Positions 15,850 to 24,388 of a stretch of DNA of 32,116 nt are shown here, one piece after another. How positions within the stretch are numbered: the first letter of the stretch is position 1; the number at the start of each line of letters is the position of its first letter. This stretch comes from a virus. The DNA is taken from positions 1 to 32,116 of IMG/VR virus record IMGVR_UViG_3300047557_000706; one strand, 5' to 3'. The notes below the pieces were generated by a model that worked only from the letters and a program-made list of their open reading frames with translations, did no database searches and was not told the origin of the DNA. The position numbers were made by a program, and so were the translations under genes.

Positions 15850-16789
15850 TCCAGTTACCGGCACTCTCGCTGGTTCGTCACTCATCGGTGGCGCGATGCA
15901 GTCGCGGTCCGCGAGCAAGGCCGCAGACGCACAATCGCAAGCCGCTCAAGCGGGCATCGAAGAACAGCGCCGCCAGTTCGACGAGATTCGCAGGCTGCTC
16001 GCCCCGTATGTCGAGGTCGGCACGCCTGCGCTCGAAGCGCAGCGGGCGCTGTTGGGCCTCGGTGGCGCAGGCGCGCAACAGCAGGCGATTCGGCAGATCG
16101 AGCGCAGCCCGTTCTTCCAAAGCCAGATCGAACAGGGCGAGCGAGCCATGCTGCAGCGTGCCGGTGCGACGGGTGGCCTTCGCGGTGGCAACTTGCAGGC
16201 GGGGCTCGCCCAGTTCCGTCCCGCGCTGCTTCAGCAAGCCATCGAACAGCAGTACGCCCGCCTCGGGGGCATGACGTCGCTGGGCCAGCAGTCCGCTGTC
16301 GGCGTTGGTACGGCGAGTCAGGCGATGGGTGGCAACATCAGCAATTTGCTCCAGCAGCAGGGTGCTGCACAGGCTGGCGGCATTCTCGGGGCCACTGCAC
16401 CATTTGTGCAGATGGCGCAGTTGCCGATGCAGATGGCGGGCTTGAATTACGCCCGCACGGGGCAGTTCGGCATCCCGGGCCTGTTCGGTGGAACTCCGAT
16501 CACGCAAGCGGCCAATACTTACGGCACCATTCCGGGATCCGAGCAGACCCTAATGCTTGCACAGCAAGACTTCGGTATGCCCACGTACAGTGACCGCCGA
16601 CTCAAGCGCGATGTCCGACGCATCAGCACTCGAAAAGACGGCCTCGGGGTGTACTCGTTCGAGTACGTGTGGGGCGGTGGTCGACACATTGGGCTGATGG
16701 CGCAGGAAGTCGTCAACGTCTACCCCGAAGCAGTCGGGTCCATTGGCGACTTTATGACGGTGAACTACTCCATGATTCCGGAGGCGTGA
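15842..16789 (+). CDS. ejection protein (gp7 position) with C-terminal S74 self-cleaving chaperone
   Basis: A 315-residue protein in the P22 gp7 position. Residues 1-245 are Gln/Ala/Gly-rich and helical (SQAAQAGIEEQRRQFDEIRR; FRPALLQQAIEQQYARLGGM), as in DNA-ejection proteins, which enter the host cell ahead of DNA. Residues 250-315 are a peptidase S74 intramolecular chaperone: S250-D-R-R-L-K255, then RHIGLMAQEVVNVYPEAV and a VNYS ending. In endosialidase-type chaperones the serine and the lysine five positions later form the self-cleavage dyad, and both are present. Cleavage would release a 66-residue fragment after folding. It overlaps the preceding gene by eight bases. Confidence 0.8.
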   Translation: MPDPVTGTLAGSSLIGGAMQSRSASKAADAQSQAAQAGIEEQRRQFDEIRRLLAPYVEVGTPALEAQRALLGLGGAGAQQQAIRQIERSPFFQSQIEQGERAMLQRAGATGGLRGGNLQAGLAQFRPALLQQAIEQQYARLGGMTSLGQQSAVGVGTASQAMGGNISNLLQQQGAAQAGGILGATAPFVQMAQLPMQMAGLNYARTGQFGIPGLFGGTPITQAANTYGTIPGSEQTLMLAQQDFGMPTYSDRRLKRDVRRISTRKDGLGVYSFEYVWGGGRHIGLMAQEVVNVYPEAVGSIGDFMTVNYSMIPEA

Positions 16790-16790
16790 C

Positions 16791-18239
16791 ATGGTTCAGC
16801 CGATCAACTACACCATCCCCGTCGCCGATCCCTTCGAGAGTCTGACGAGGGGGATGAAGCTGGGCCTGCAGATGGAGCAGGTGCAGGCTGCGCGGCAGCA
16901 GCGGGCCATGGAGGCGCAGCAGATGCAGGCTGAGATGGCTGCGGCGCGGCAGAAGGCCGAGCAAGATGCTGCCAAGGCTGCGGAACTCGTACGTCTCCAA
17001 GAAGTTCCGCTGGAGGACATGACCCAAGCGCAGCGGTTCCGACTGATGGAACTCACGCAGAGTGAGGCCACCCGGGCGCACATGGCTCGTGCCTATGAGA
17101 GTCTGAGCACCGAGCAGCGCGCAAACCAGGCTCGTAACTCGGGCAGTCTGATTGTTGCGCTGGGGTCCAACCCTCAAGTCGGCATTCGACGCCTGCAGAC
17201 GATGATTGAGGCGGAGAAAGACCCCGCTCAGAAGCAAGCACTCCAGGTCGCACTTCAGATCGCCGAGATCAATCCCCTTGAGGCGGCGAAGATGATCGAC
17301 GGCACGCTTTCAATGGCGGGGCCTGAGTTCAGCAAGGTCGCGGAGTCGGCGCGCAACTACCTCAAGAACACGGGTAAGCCGCTGTACCCGGAGCAAGAGA
17401 AACCCATCGTGGTTGGGCGTGAAAGCTCGGTGTTCATGCCCGGAACCCGTGAATTCTTGACCCCTCCCGCACCACCCACACCCCCTGTTTCGGTTGGCCG
17501 CGGTGGTGGCGCACCCACTGCTGAAAAACCTGCCAAGCCCGGCAAGGCTGTCAAGGTGGTCGACCCCGATACGGGCAAGATCGTCATGGTTTCGGAGCAG
17601 GAAGCTATTGAGCGACGTATGACTCCAGTCGAAGGGTTGGAAGGGTTGTCGCCCAAAGAGATCCAGCGCCGCGAAGCGACGTTCCCGCAAGCCAGACAAT
17701 CTGTGCGATCTGTTACGTCCACGATGTCGACCATTGAGGAGACCATTGACCGACTTCTCAAGAACAAGAGTGGTTTGAACCAGGCCACTGGTTTCATCCT
17801 TGGTCGAGAGATGGTTCCCGCTGTGACAGACGAGGCTCGCCTCGCAGTGGCCGACATCAACCAACTGAAGAACCTCGCATTCGTTCAGGGGTTGACTGAA
17901 CTTCGTCAAGCATCCACCACTGGGGCCGGCGTCGGTAACGTGTCGAACAAGGAAGGCGATCGCTTTGAGAACCTGAAGGCTTCGCTTGATCGGGTGCAGT
18001 CTTACGACGATCTTGTAGCTGCACTGAGGCGACTCAAAGCACAGGCTACGAATACGAAGTCGTCGATGCAAACGGCGTTCGACGACACTTACGATTATCG
18101 TCAGCAGCAAGCACGACCGCCCGCACCCTCGGGTGCTCCGCAACCACCCGCACCCCCGGGTGCCCCGCAACCTCCGAGTCAAGACCAATACCGAAATTTG
18201 TCGAATGATGAGATTCTTCGACGTCTCAGGGGTCAGTGA
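16791..18239 (+). CDS. ejection protein, P22 gp20-like position
   Basis: A 482-residue protein, close to P22 gp20 (471) and in the same place in the order. After a short N-terminus comes a Gln/Ala/Glu helical stretch (about 25-65; QQRAMEAQQMQAEMAAARQK), further helices, a Pro-rich linker (PPAPPTPPVSVGRGGG at about 225), another helical domain (about 290-415), and a Pro/Ala tail with a 9-residue tandem repeat. There is no signal peptide or clear membrane segment. By analogy it is carried inside the capsid and helps form the DNA path through the periplasm. It begins one base after the preceding stop (TGACATG). Confidence 0.7.
   Translation: MVQPINYTIPVADPFESLTRGMKLGLQMEQVQAARQQRAMEAQQMQAEMAAARQKAEQDAAKAAELVRLQEVPLEDMTQAQRFRLMELTQSEATRAHMARAYESLSTEQRANQARNSGSLIVALGSNPQVGIRRLQTMIEAEKDPAQKQALQVALQIAEINPLEAAKMIDGTLSMAGPEFSKVAESARNYLKNTGKPLYPEQEKPIVVGRESSVFMPGTREFLTPPAPPTPPVSVGRGGGAPTAEKPAKPGKAVKVVDPDTGKIVMVSEQEAIERRMTPVEGLEGLSPKEIQRREATFPQARQSVRSVTSTMSTIEETIDRLLKNKSGLNQATGFILGREMVPAVTDEARLAVADINQLKNLAFVQGLTELRQASTTGAGVGNVSNKEGDRFENLKASLDRVQSYDDLVAALRRLKAQATNTKSSMQTAFDDTYDYRQQQARPPAPSGAPQPPAPPGAPQPPSQDQYRNLSNDEILRRLRGQ
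18120..18173 (+). repeat. 27-bp tandem repeat encoding a Pro-rich tail
   Basis: Two copies, 18120-18146 and 18147-18173, encode PAPSGAPQP and PAPPGAPQP. They form a flexible linker near the C-terminus of the gp20-like protein. Confidence 0.85.
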
Positions 18240-20497
18240 TGGACTTTGAACTGATTCTGGAAGCGGAACGTCGCGGAATCCTGCCTCCCGACAAAGCGGG
18301 TCTGTTGGCCGAAGCGCGTCGCCGTGGTCTGGTGCCAGCACAGCCTGAAGCACAACCTGTCACCCCACCCGGTCAGATCCCCGGCGCCCCTGCCAGCCTC
18401 GTCGCGCCGCCCAGCGTTCCCGCACGCGAAGTTCCTTCTATTACGTCCAAATTGCTTGGCGGTCGAGGTCCAGCGATTGGAAATATCCTAGCTGGTGGTA
18501 TTCGCGGCGCTGGTTCCATTGGTGCAACACTTCTTCGACCATTTGAGACTGCTGAAGAAAATATTTCCCGCCGTCGTGCGATAACCGACGCATTGACATC
18601 TATGGGGGCACAGCCGGAATCGGCAGCGTTCAGTCTTGGCAAAATCGCAACCGAAGTTGCCGGAACGGCTGGAATTGGTGGTGCTATTGCCGCACCGGTA
18701 CAACTCGCGGCAAAAACATTTCCCGCTTTGGCACCCGTGGTCACTGCTCTTCAGACAGGCGGAACTGGCGCCCAAACAATATTAGGACGAGCAACCGCCG
18801 GTGCTACCGTTGGTGGTGCTGGCGCCACTTTGATTGAACCAAGCGCCGCAGAAACAGGCGCCGCTATTGGCGCCGCTGTACCGTTTGTTGCGCCGGCTGT
18901 GGGTGCGGTGATCGGCAAGATTGCCGATCTCAAGCAACTGCCGACCCAACGAGCCGCACGAATCGCCCGAGACGCCATTGGTCGAGACATTGACGAAGTG
19001 TTGCCGATTCTGCGCAACGCTCGTCCCGGTGCCAGTGTCGCGGAGATTACCGCCGACTTGGACAACCCAGCTTGGCAGGCTCTGATTGACAAGGCTCTGA
19101 CACGCGATCCGCAGTTCCTTCGCAAGATGCAGGTTATGGGCGACCGTCAGGTCCGCACTACTCTTGCAGACCTAGCTCGTGGAGCCACCGCAACCGACGT
19201 TCGAGCGAGTCTTGAGATTGCGAAGAAGAACCTGAACGCGCTGCAAGGACCGGCGCGTGAGGCGGCGCTCTCTCGTGCAAATCTGGGTCAGAGTGTTGCG
19301 GATTACGAGGCGCGTGCTGGTCAACTCAGCAAAGAAGCCGCATCTGCGGTGCAGGAAGTTCGTGATCTGATCAGCAGAGGTGAGGCTGCTGAAGCATGGG
19401 CTCGTCTTGATCTCATCAAGCGCGGATTGCCGGTAGGTGCGACCAAGTACACCTACTTTGGAGAGTTGTCTGAAAAGGCTTTCAACGAATGGGCCGACAA
19501 AGCCGCGAACGCATCGCTCGATCTCGGTCAAGGCGCACGATTCGCACAAGGGGCGGCAGATGCGTTGCGTGCTCAAGGGATTAAACCACTTGAAACAAAA
19601 CAACTGTTGCGCGGAATTCGTGGATTGACTCGACAGCCCGAATACGCCGGTAACGATCTTCTATCCGGGGCGGCTAACAATCTGATCCGCGATATCAAGC
19701 AGTTTGCTCGCAACGGTGTCATTGACGCTCGTGCCCTTGAGGCCATTCGGAAGAATTCCGTCAATGCGGCAATTCAGCAACTTCGTCCGGGTGTTGATGC
19801 TACAACGCAGCGCAATCTAGCATCCAGTGTACTGTCCGATATCAAGCCTCTCATCGACAACGCAATCGAGGGCGCGGGTGGTCGCGGTTGGGTTCAGTAC
19901 CTTGACGACTATAGCCAAGGTATGAGAAAGATCGCCGAGAGAGAACTCGTCGGTGATTTGGCGCAACTGTGGAAGAACGACAAGACCGCGTTTGCCGATG
20001 TCGTGATGCGAGAGTCTCCGGAGACCATCGAGAAAGTTCTGGGTCCGGGGAAGTACGACATCGCAAGAGAACTCGCGGACGATGTTGTGAATCAACTGCG
20101 AACGATTGCTACGCAGCGTCTACGACAAGTCTCCGCATCCGAACAAGCCACGCAAGGGCAAGTCGCACTAACCGAAATACTCAACCAGAACTCGGGACTC
20201 ATGCGAATCCCGAATCGAATGCAAGCGTGGATTGCAAACACGAACCTCGCACTGGCGCAGGTCGAGCGTGCCGTTGGTCAGAAGACAATGATGATCCTGA
20301 CCAATGCAATGAAAGATCCTCAGAAGGCTGCTAATCTACTTAGCGTTCTGCCAGGAAAAGAGCGCAGCCGCGTCGCCGCAATCCTGGCAAATCCGCCAAT
20401 CGCACCAGCAGCCGCCGCCCGTGGTGCTCTCGTCGCCACGATGGCACCAGAAGAACAGCAACCTCAAGGCATCATGTCCCCCGAGGAGCAACAATGA
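18239..20497 (+). CDS. ejection protein, P22 gp16-like position
   Basis: A 752-residue protein in the gp16 position, longer than P22 gp16 (609). Residues 1-35 are helical, followed by a Pro/Ala linker. Residues about 75-235 are rich in Gly, Ala and hydrophobic residues (GNILAGGIRGAGSIGATLL; AATVGGAGATLIEP; AIGAAVPFVAPAVGAVIGKI), as expected of segments that insert in a membrane. The rest (240-720) is charged and helical. The family crosses the envelope and lets DNA enter. ATG 18239 with AGGGG six bases upstream is preferred over GTG 18236. Bases in about 18430-18850 are A/T-richer than the remainder. The stop overlaps the tailspike start (ATGA). Confidence 0.7.
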   Translation: MDFELILEAERRGILPPDKAGLLAEARRRGLVPAQPEAQPVTPPGQIPGAPASLVAPPSVPAREVPSITSKLLGGRGPAIGNILAGGIRGAGSIGATLLRPFETAEENISRRRAITDALTSMGAQPESAAFSLGKIATEVAGTAGIGGAIAAPVQLAAKTFPALAPVVTALQTGGTGAQTILGRATAGATVGGAGATLIEPSAAETGAAIGAAVPFVAPAVGAVIGKIADLKQLPTQRAARIARDAIGRDIDEVLPILRNARPGASVAEITADLDNPAWQALIDKALTRDPQFLRKMQVMGDRQVRTTLADLARGATATDVRASLEIAKKNLNALQGPAREAALSRANLGQSVADYEARAGQLSKEAASAVQEVRDLISRGEAAEAWARLDLIKRGLPVGATKYTYFGELSEKAFNEWADKAANASLDLGQGARFAQGAADALRAQGIKPLETKQLLRGIRGLTRQPEYAGNDLLSGAANNLIRDIKQFARNGVIDARALEAIRKNSVNAAIQQLRPGVDATTQRNLASSVLSDIKPLIDNAIEGAGGRGWVQYLDDYSQGMRKIAERELVGDLAQLWKNDKTAFADVVMRESPETIEKVLGPGKYDIARELADDVVNQLRTIATQRLRQVSASEQATQGQVALTEILNQNSGLMRIPNRMQAWIANTNLALAQVERAVGQKTMMILTNAMKDPQKAANLLSVLPGKERSRVAAILANPPIAPAAAARGALVATMAPEEQQPQGIMSPEEQQ

Positions 20498-22647
20498 CCG
20501 CACTCAGCATCCAACCCGCCTACCCGCTGTTCACCGACAAGGATGGGGCACCACTACGCAACGGGTACGTCTGGATCGGTGCGGCCAACCTGCCCCCGCA
20601 GACCAACCCCATCGGCGTCTTCTGGGATGCGGCGCTGACCATCCCCGCTGCGCAGCCCGTCCGCACGATCAACGGCTACCCGTCGAACAACGGCACCCCG
20701 GGGCGTCTGTACGTCAACAGCGACTACTCGATCCTCGTGCAAGATCGTGCGGGTACGCTGGTCTACAGCGCCCCGGCTGCTGGCGAGCGGTTCAGCGAGG
20801 TCGTCATCACCGGCATCGACTCGTCGAAGGTGCAGTACCTGCCCAGTGGCCCCGGTGCTGACCCCACCAACGTCCAGACGGTGCTGCGTCGCACCATCCA
20901 CGTTGACGACTTCGGTGCCATCGGTGACGGCATCGCCAACGACAGCGCCGCGTTCCAGGCTGCGGTGGACTACGCTGAGTCGCTTGTCGGCACCTCGGCC
21001 TTCGACGCCGTAGGCGTAGAGATCCAACTCGGCCCGAAGAAGTACCTCCTCGGGTCCACCATCACCGTGACCAACGGAGGCATCGGCTTCCGTGGGCCGC
21101 TGGGTCGTGGAGCGATGGTCGAGGGCAACGTGCTGCTGTTCGACGTTGGCGATCCGACCAACACGCAGCGTATCCGATTCGTCAGCTTCGAGAACATCCA
21201 CTTCTTCTGCAACGTCGCTGCGGGCACCACGACGGCGGTGCGCCTCTACCGCACGATCCAGACGCAGTTCCAGTTGTGCTACTTCAGCAACTGGAACATC
21301 GGCATCGACTCGGTGCGCGGCAGCACGACCCACTTCGACCGCTGCTACTGGGCAAACAGCCTACGCAACGTGCAAGGCCAGGCGTTCATCAAGCTCAGCG
21401 GGCTGGACGAATCGCTGTTCCCCTCGCCTCCCGCAACCGGGGCGCCGGGTGGTGGTGTCCATCTCACCGACTGCGAGTTCGACGGTGGGCCGGCAGAGAT
21501 GCTGTACGGCATCCAGGTGCGCTCGGTTGATGGTCTCTACATCACCCAGTGCCACTGGACCGACTGCGTTTACACCCTCGGCATCGTGCCAGAGGGTGTG
21601 CCCGACAGCCACGTCATCCTTGACATCCACGTCACCAACTGCTATTTCGACGGGCCGGCAACCGTCACCCCCGACCCGGTGAATGTGCTCATCGGCGGCA
21701 CGGTGCGCGAGACGGTGACGATGGCCTCCGGTGCCACCCGGACGAGCAGCTACGAGAAGATCAAGTTCACCGGCTGCACGTTCCGTGGCGATGCTCGGGC
21801 CGAGAACTCGGTCAGCGTGCGCGTCACCGATGGCGACTCGTGGTGGGACAACACTACTCGGCGGCTAGAGAACATCATCTTCAGCGCGTGCATGTTCGGC
21901 CAGGTCAAGCGATCTGGTCTTTTCATCGCTGGCGCCGCCACCAATCCGACTGACACATTCATCGAGCCGTTCGGCGTCGTGGTCGATGGTTGCACCTTCT
22001 ACGACTGTGCGCTGACCAACCCGACCGGTATCGGCTCGGGTATCAACGCCCAGGCCGAGAGCATCGTCATCTCGAACTGCGCGTTCCTGCCCAACAACGG
22101 CACGTCGGACTTCATCGTCAACCTGATTCCGTCCGATGCTGGCGATGACGCCGGCCCGGGATGCATCGTTGTCACGGGCAACGACTTCAGCAAGGCCGAT
22201 GGTGCGACGGTGCGGGTGCTGAACGTCTCGCCCGCTCAGATCGGCGTCAGCATCGAGCAGTCGAACAACCTGTTCCCCGGCTCGGGCACCCGCATCAGCG
22301 AGGTCTACCGGCTCACCACGACCAATGCCACCACAACGAATTTGTGGAGTTACACGGTGCCCCAGGGTGCCGCTGGACACGTTCGTGCCCGGGTGGTCGG
22401 ATCGACGGCCACCGGCAACTACCGCGTCGTCTATGAGTTCGAGGTGGGCTTCGGGCGAAACGCGGTGGGTACGAACCTGTCCACCGGCACCGGGAACTGG
22501 GCCAGCGTGATGAGTTGGAACCCCGATTCGCTCGCCACTCCGCCGACTGCCACCATGAGCGCGAACGTGCTGAACGTGGACGTGACTGGTGTTGCAGCTA
22601 CCAGCATTGACTGGGATGTTCACATCGACCTGGTGCGCTCGCGCTAA
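20494..22647 (+). CDS. tailspike with P22-type head-binding domain
   Basis: A 717-residue tailspike. Residues 1-110 match the P22 tailspike head-binding domain (IQPAYPLFTDKDGAPLRNGY, YVWIGAANLPPQTNPIGVFW, GYPSNNGTPGRLYVNSDYSI), which docks on the gp10 ring. From about 134 comes the pectate-lyase-type beginning TIHVDDFGAIGDGIANDSAA, then a long run of short strands with conserved turns, typical of a right-handed beta-helix trimer. Such spikes bind or cut surface polysaccharide; the substrate cannot be read. The last 100 residues form a beta-rich cap. P22 gp9 is 667 residues. Its last place in the morphogenetic block, before lysis genes, differs little from P22. Confidence 0.9.
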   Translation: MTALSIQPAYPLFTDKDGAPLRNGYVWIGAANLPPQTNPIGVFWDAALTIPAAQPVRTINGYPSNNGTPGRLYVNSDYSILVQDRAGTLVYSAPAAGERFSEVVITGIDSSKVQYLPSGPGADPTNVQTVLRRTIHVDDFGAIGDGIANDSAAFQAAVDYAESLVGTSAFDAVGVEIQLGPKKYLLGSTITVTNGGIGFRGPLGRGAMVEGNVLLFDVGDPTNTQRIRFVSFENIHFFCNVAAGTTTAVRLYRTIQTQFQLCYFSNWNIGIDSVRGSTTHFDRCYWANSLRNVQGQAFIKLSGLDESLFPSPPATGAPGGGVHLTDCEFDGGPAEMLYGIQVRSVDGLYITQCHWTDCVYTLGIVPEGVPDSHVILDIHVTNCYFDGPATVTPDPVNVLIGGTVRETVTMASGATRTSSYEKIKFTGCTFRGDARAENSVSVRVTDGDSWWDNTTRRLENIIFSACMFGQVKRSGLFIAGAATNPTDTFIEPFGVVVDGCTFYDCALTNPTGIGSGINAQAESIVISNCAFLPNNGTSDFIVNLIPSDAGDDAGPGCIVVTGNDFSKADGATVRVLNVSPAQIGVSIEQSNNLFPGSGTRISEVYRLTTTNATTTNLWSYTVPQGAAGHVRARVVGSTATGNYRVVYEFEVGFGRNAVGTNLSTGTGNWASVMSWNPDSLATPPTATMSANVLNVDVTGVAATSIDWDVHIDLVRSR

Positions 22648-22664
22648 CATCTGCGAGTGCAGCA

Positions 22665-22937
22665 ATGGCTTCCGACAACACAGTCCAGACCCAAGTGGAA
22701 TATCTAGCTCAAGTCATCACAGAGATCGAGGACAAAATGATCGACCCCATCGACTACGGATTGCTCAAGGGCAAGGTGGAAGCCTTGGAGCAGAAAATCG
22801 ACAACCTGAACGGCAAGGTAGACCAACTGGTTCACCTCGCCAGCGAGGGCAAGGGCGGCATTCGCGCCCTGTGGTTCGCCGGCAGCATCGTCGCCGGCAT
22901 CATCGGTTGGGTTGGCGCAGACAGGTTATTCAAGTGA
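22665..22937 (+). CDS. coiled-coil membrane protein of the lysis cassette (XhlA-like)
   Basis: A 90-residue protein: residues 1-65 form a charged helix with coiled-coil spacing (YGLLKGKVEALEQKIDNLNG, KVDQLVHLAS), and residues 68-85 (LWFAGSIVAGIIGWVGADRL) are one transmembrane segment. This is the layout of XhlA-type proteins that accompany holins, and its next neighbours are a holin and an endolysin. It could modulate the timing of lysis or serve as a holin itself. The ATG at 22665 has only a weak ribosome binding site. Its stop overlaps the holin start (GTGA). Confidence 0.7.
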   Translation: MASDNTVQTQVEYLAQVITEIEDKMIDPIDYGLLKGKVEALEQKIDNLNGKVDQLVHLASEGKGGIRALWFAGSIVAGIIGWVGADRLFK

Positions 22938-23329
22938 CACCCATCGACCCCATCAGCGCAGTTCTCGGCATCGGCGGTAAGCTGATTGACCGTCTGTGGC
23001 CTGACCCTGAACAGAGGGCGCAGGCTCAGATCGCACTGATGGAGCTCGCGCAGAAGGGCGAACTGTCTGAACTGGTGGAGCGAGCCTCCATCATCAAGGC
23101 CGAAGCGCAATCTGAGCACTGGCTTGCTGCGACATGGCGACCCGTGCTGATGCTCACATTCGGCGCGTTGATCGTGGCTCGATGGCTCGGGTACTCGGCA
23201 CCGAATCTGAGTCCAGACGAAGTGCTCAAACTGTGGGACATCGTTGAGCTCGGCATTGGCGGTTACGTGATCGGAAGAAGCGCCGAGAAAATCGTTCCGA
23301 GTATTGCCGACGCCATGAGGAAGAAGTGA
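22934..23329 (+). CDS. holin of the 3TM (HP1-like) family
   Basis: A 131-residue protein starting with GTG at 22934, overlapping the preceding stop. Its order of motifs matches the Holin_3TMs family: an amphipathic charged N-terminal half (EQRAQAQIALMELAQKGELS), then the hallmark SEHWLAATWRPVLMLTFGAL running into a hydrophobic segment, and a second hydrophobic segment LWDIVELGIGGYVIGRSAEK. It probably forms the inner-membrane holes or lets the endolysin out. The same frame is open further upstream, but that part lies inside the previous gene, so I prefer GTG 22934. Confidence 0.85.
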   Translation: MTPIDPISAVLGIGGKLIDRLWPDPEQRAQAQIALMELAQKGELSELVERASIIKAEAQSEHWLAATWRPVLMLTFGALIVARWLGYSAPNLSPDEVLKLWDIVELGIGGYVIGRSAEKIVPSIADAMRKK

Positions 23330-23691
23330 TGGACTGGTCGGATTACCCGAACTTCGACGAGCGGGAGTTCCGCTGCCGGCATTGCGGGCGGCAGGAAATG
23401 AAGCCCGAGTTCATGGCGAAGCTGCAGGCGCTGCGAACGGCCTACGGCAAGCCCATGAGCATCTCGTCAGGGTATAGGTGCGCCGACCACCCCATCGAGA
23501 AGGCGAAGCCCTCGCCCGGGATGCACGCTACCGGGCGCGCGGCAGACATTGCGGTGCAGGGTGCTGAAGCCGTCCGCGTGCTCCAACTGGCCCTCGAACA
23601 CGGGTTCACCGGGATCGGGGTGCAGCAGAAGGGCACCGGACGCTTCATCCACGTCGATCTGCGGGAGCAGCCGACGATCTGGTCGTACTAG
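23329..23691 (+). CDS. endolysin, peptidase M15 family
   Basis: A 120-residue peptidoglycan peptidase of the M15 (DD-/LD-carboxypeptidase-like) type. It opens with the common N-terminal motif FDEREFRCRHCGRQEM. The zinc site reads H66-A-T-G-R-A-A-D73 followed by H108 in RFIHVDLR, with SSGYRCADH at 47-54. There is no signal peptide, so it needs the holin to reach the wall. ATG 23329 shares a base with the holin stop and has GAGG upstream; GTG 23326 is an in-frame alternative. Its TAG overlaps the stop of a leftward 21-residue peptide. I find no convincing spanin (Rz/Rz1) gene nearby. Confidence 0.9.
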   Translation: MDWSDYPNFDEREFRCRHCGRQEMKPEFMAKLQALRTAYGKPMSISSGYRCADHPIEKAKPSPGMHATGRAADIAVQGAEAVRVLQLALEHGFTGIGVQQKGTGRFIHVDLREQPTIWSY

Positions 23692-23753
23692 GCCAGAGCC
23701 GCGAACGCTGCCACCAGCGCCACGATGGCGACGGCGCAGATCAGCGTCTGCAT
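23688..23753 (-). CDS. 21-residue single-span membrane peptide
   Basis: A very short reading frame, MQTLICAVAIVALVAAFAALA, that is nearly all hydrophobic and would span a membrane once. Its ATG overlaps the stop of the zinc-ribbon gene upstream (TGATG), the same coupling used across this genome, which is the main reason to believe it. It ends at the end of the leftward operon and its stop overlaps the endolysin stop. It may be a small lysis or membrane-modulating peptide, or a chance frame. It has no ribosome binding site of its own. Confidence 0.4.
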   Translation of the reverse strand: MQTLICAVAIVALVAAFAALA

Positions 23754-23959
23754 CACTTGTGCAAACGCGAAATCAGCAAAGCGGTCTTCTTCGTCAGTGG
23801 CACCGAGTTCGGATGCTGCCTCGGCCGCTTCGCTGTAACCACCACTTCCTTGGTCGTGAATCGGTGCATGTTGGCGCACTGGTATCTCCTTCGCATGTAG
23901 TCAGACTGTTTCCGTGTTTCGAGGACTTGCGTCCACGTTCCGCACTCGGGGCACTGCAT
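23753..23959 (-). CDS. zinc-ribbon protein (NrdR zinc-ribbon-like)
   Basis: A 68-residue protein starting MQCPECGTWTQVLETRKQSD, followed by a basic stretch and YQCANMHRFTTKEVV. The C-x2-C pair, the later Cys and the His with 'RFTT-E' match the zinc-ribbon at the start of NrdR-type regulators, and similar stand-alone versions occur in phages. It may bind nucleic acid. The C-terminal third is basic without a fold I recognise. It is near the distal end of the leftward operon and overlaps the 21-residue frame by one base. Confidence 0.75.
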   Translation of the reverse strand: MQCPECGTWTQVLETRKQSDYMRRRYQCANMHRFTTKEVVVTAKRPRQHPNSVPLTKKTALLISRLHK

Positions 23960-23982
23960 GTTGGTCTATTTCGCGTTCGGCT

Positions 23983-24348
23983 TCACAACCCCAGCAGCCG
24001 GCGCTCGGCGGGCGTCAGCTTTGCCAGTGCGGCTTCGCGCTCGGCGTCTGTCTTGGTCTGCGCCAGTTCGCGCTCGCAGCGCGCCTTGTCAGCGGCTTGG
24101 TGGTCGCGCCACCAAATCTGCATCTCCAGGCTGTACTGCGTCACGTCGAGGCTTTGCAGCGCGGCGCACAGCTCGCGCACCATATGGTCGCCGGTAGCGC
24201 GGTCGGCCTTGCAGTACACGCGAGGGTGGTAACCATCCCACCAGCCGCGTTCCGCCTTCTGGCCAGCCAATTCGTCCAGCAGGCAAGCCACCCGCGAAAT
24301 CTCTCGTTCGTAGCCGCTGGCGGCCATGTGGTCACTGTTGCAAGGCAT
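23983..24348 (-). CDS. accessory phage protein of unknown function
   Basis: A 121-residue protein beginning PCNSDHMAASGYEREISRVA with a helical body (LEMQIWWRDHQAADKARCER) and ending LTPAERRLLGL. I know this family pattern (MPC-SDH/Y start, WWxxHQxAD motif) from phages, without a function. I chose ATG 24348 because GGAGA lies nine bases upstream; the in-frame GTG at 24381 has none. The start lies about 40 bases from an attC-like element. Confidence 0.75.
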   Translation of the reverse strand: MPCNSDHMAASGYEREISRVACLLDELAGQKAERGWWDGYHPRVYCKADRATGDHMVRELCAALQSLDVTQYSLEMQIWWRDHQAADKARCERELAQTKTDAEREAALAKLTPAERRLLGL

Positions 24349-24388
24349 CTTCAGTTCTCCAAGTGGTTTGGCTTCGTTCACCAGTGAA

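Noticed and set aside
23688-23879. 63-codon frame on the - strand ending in a hydrophobic segment
   Set aside because: Its first two thirds overlap the zinc-ribbon gene in another frame and look like a shadow; only the last 21 codons, with a coupled ATG, are kept as a candidate gene.
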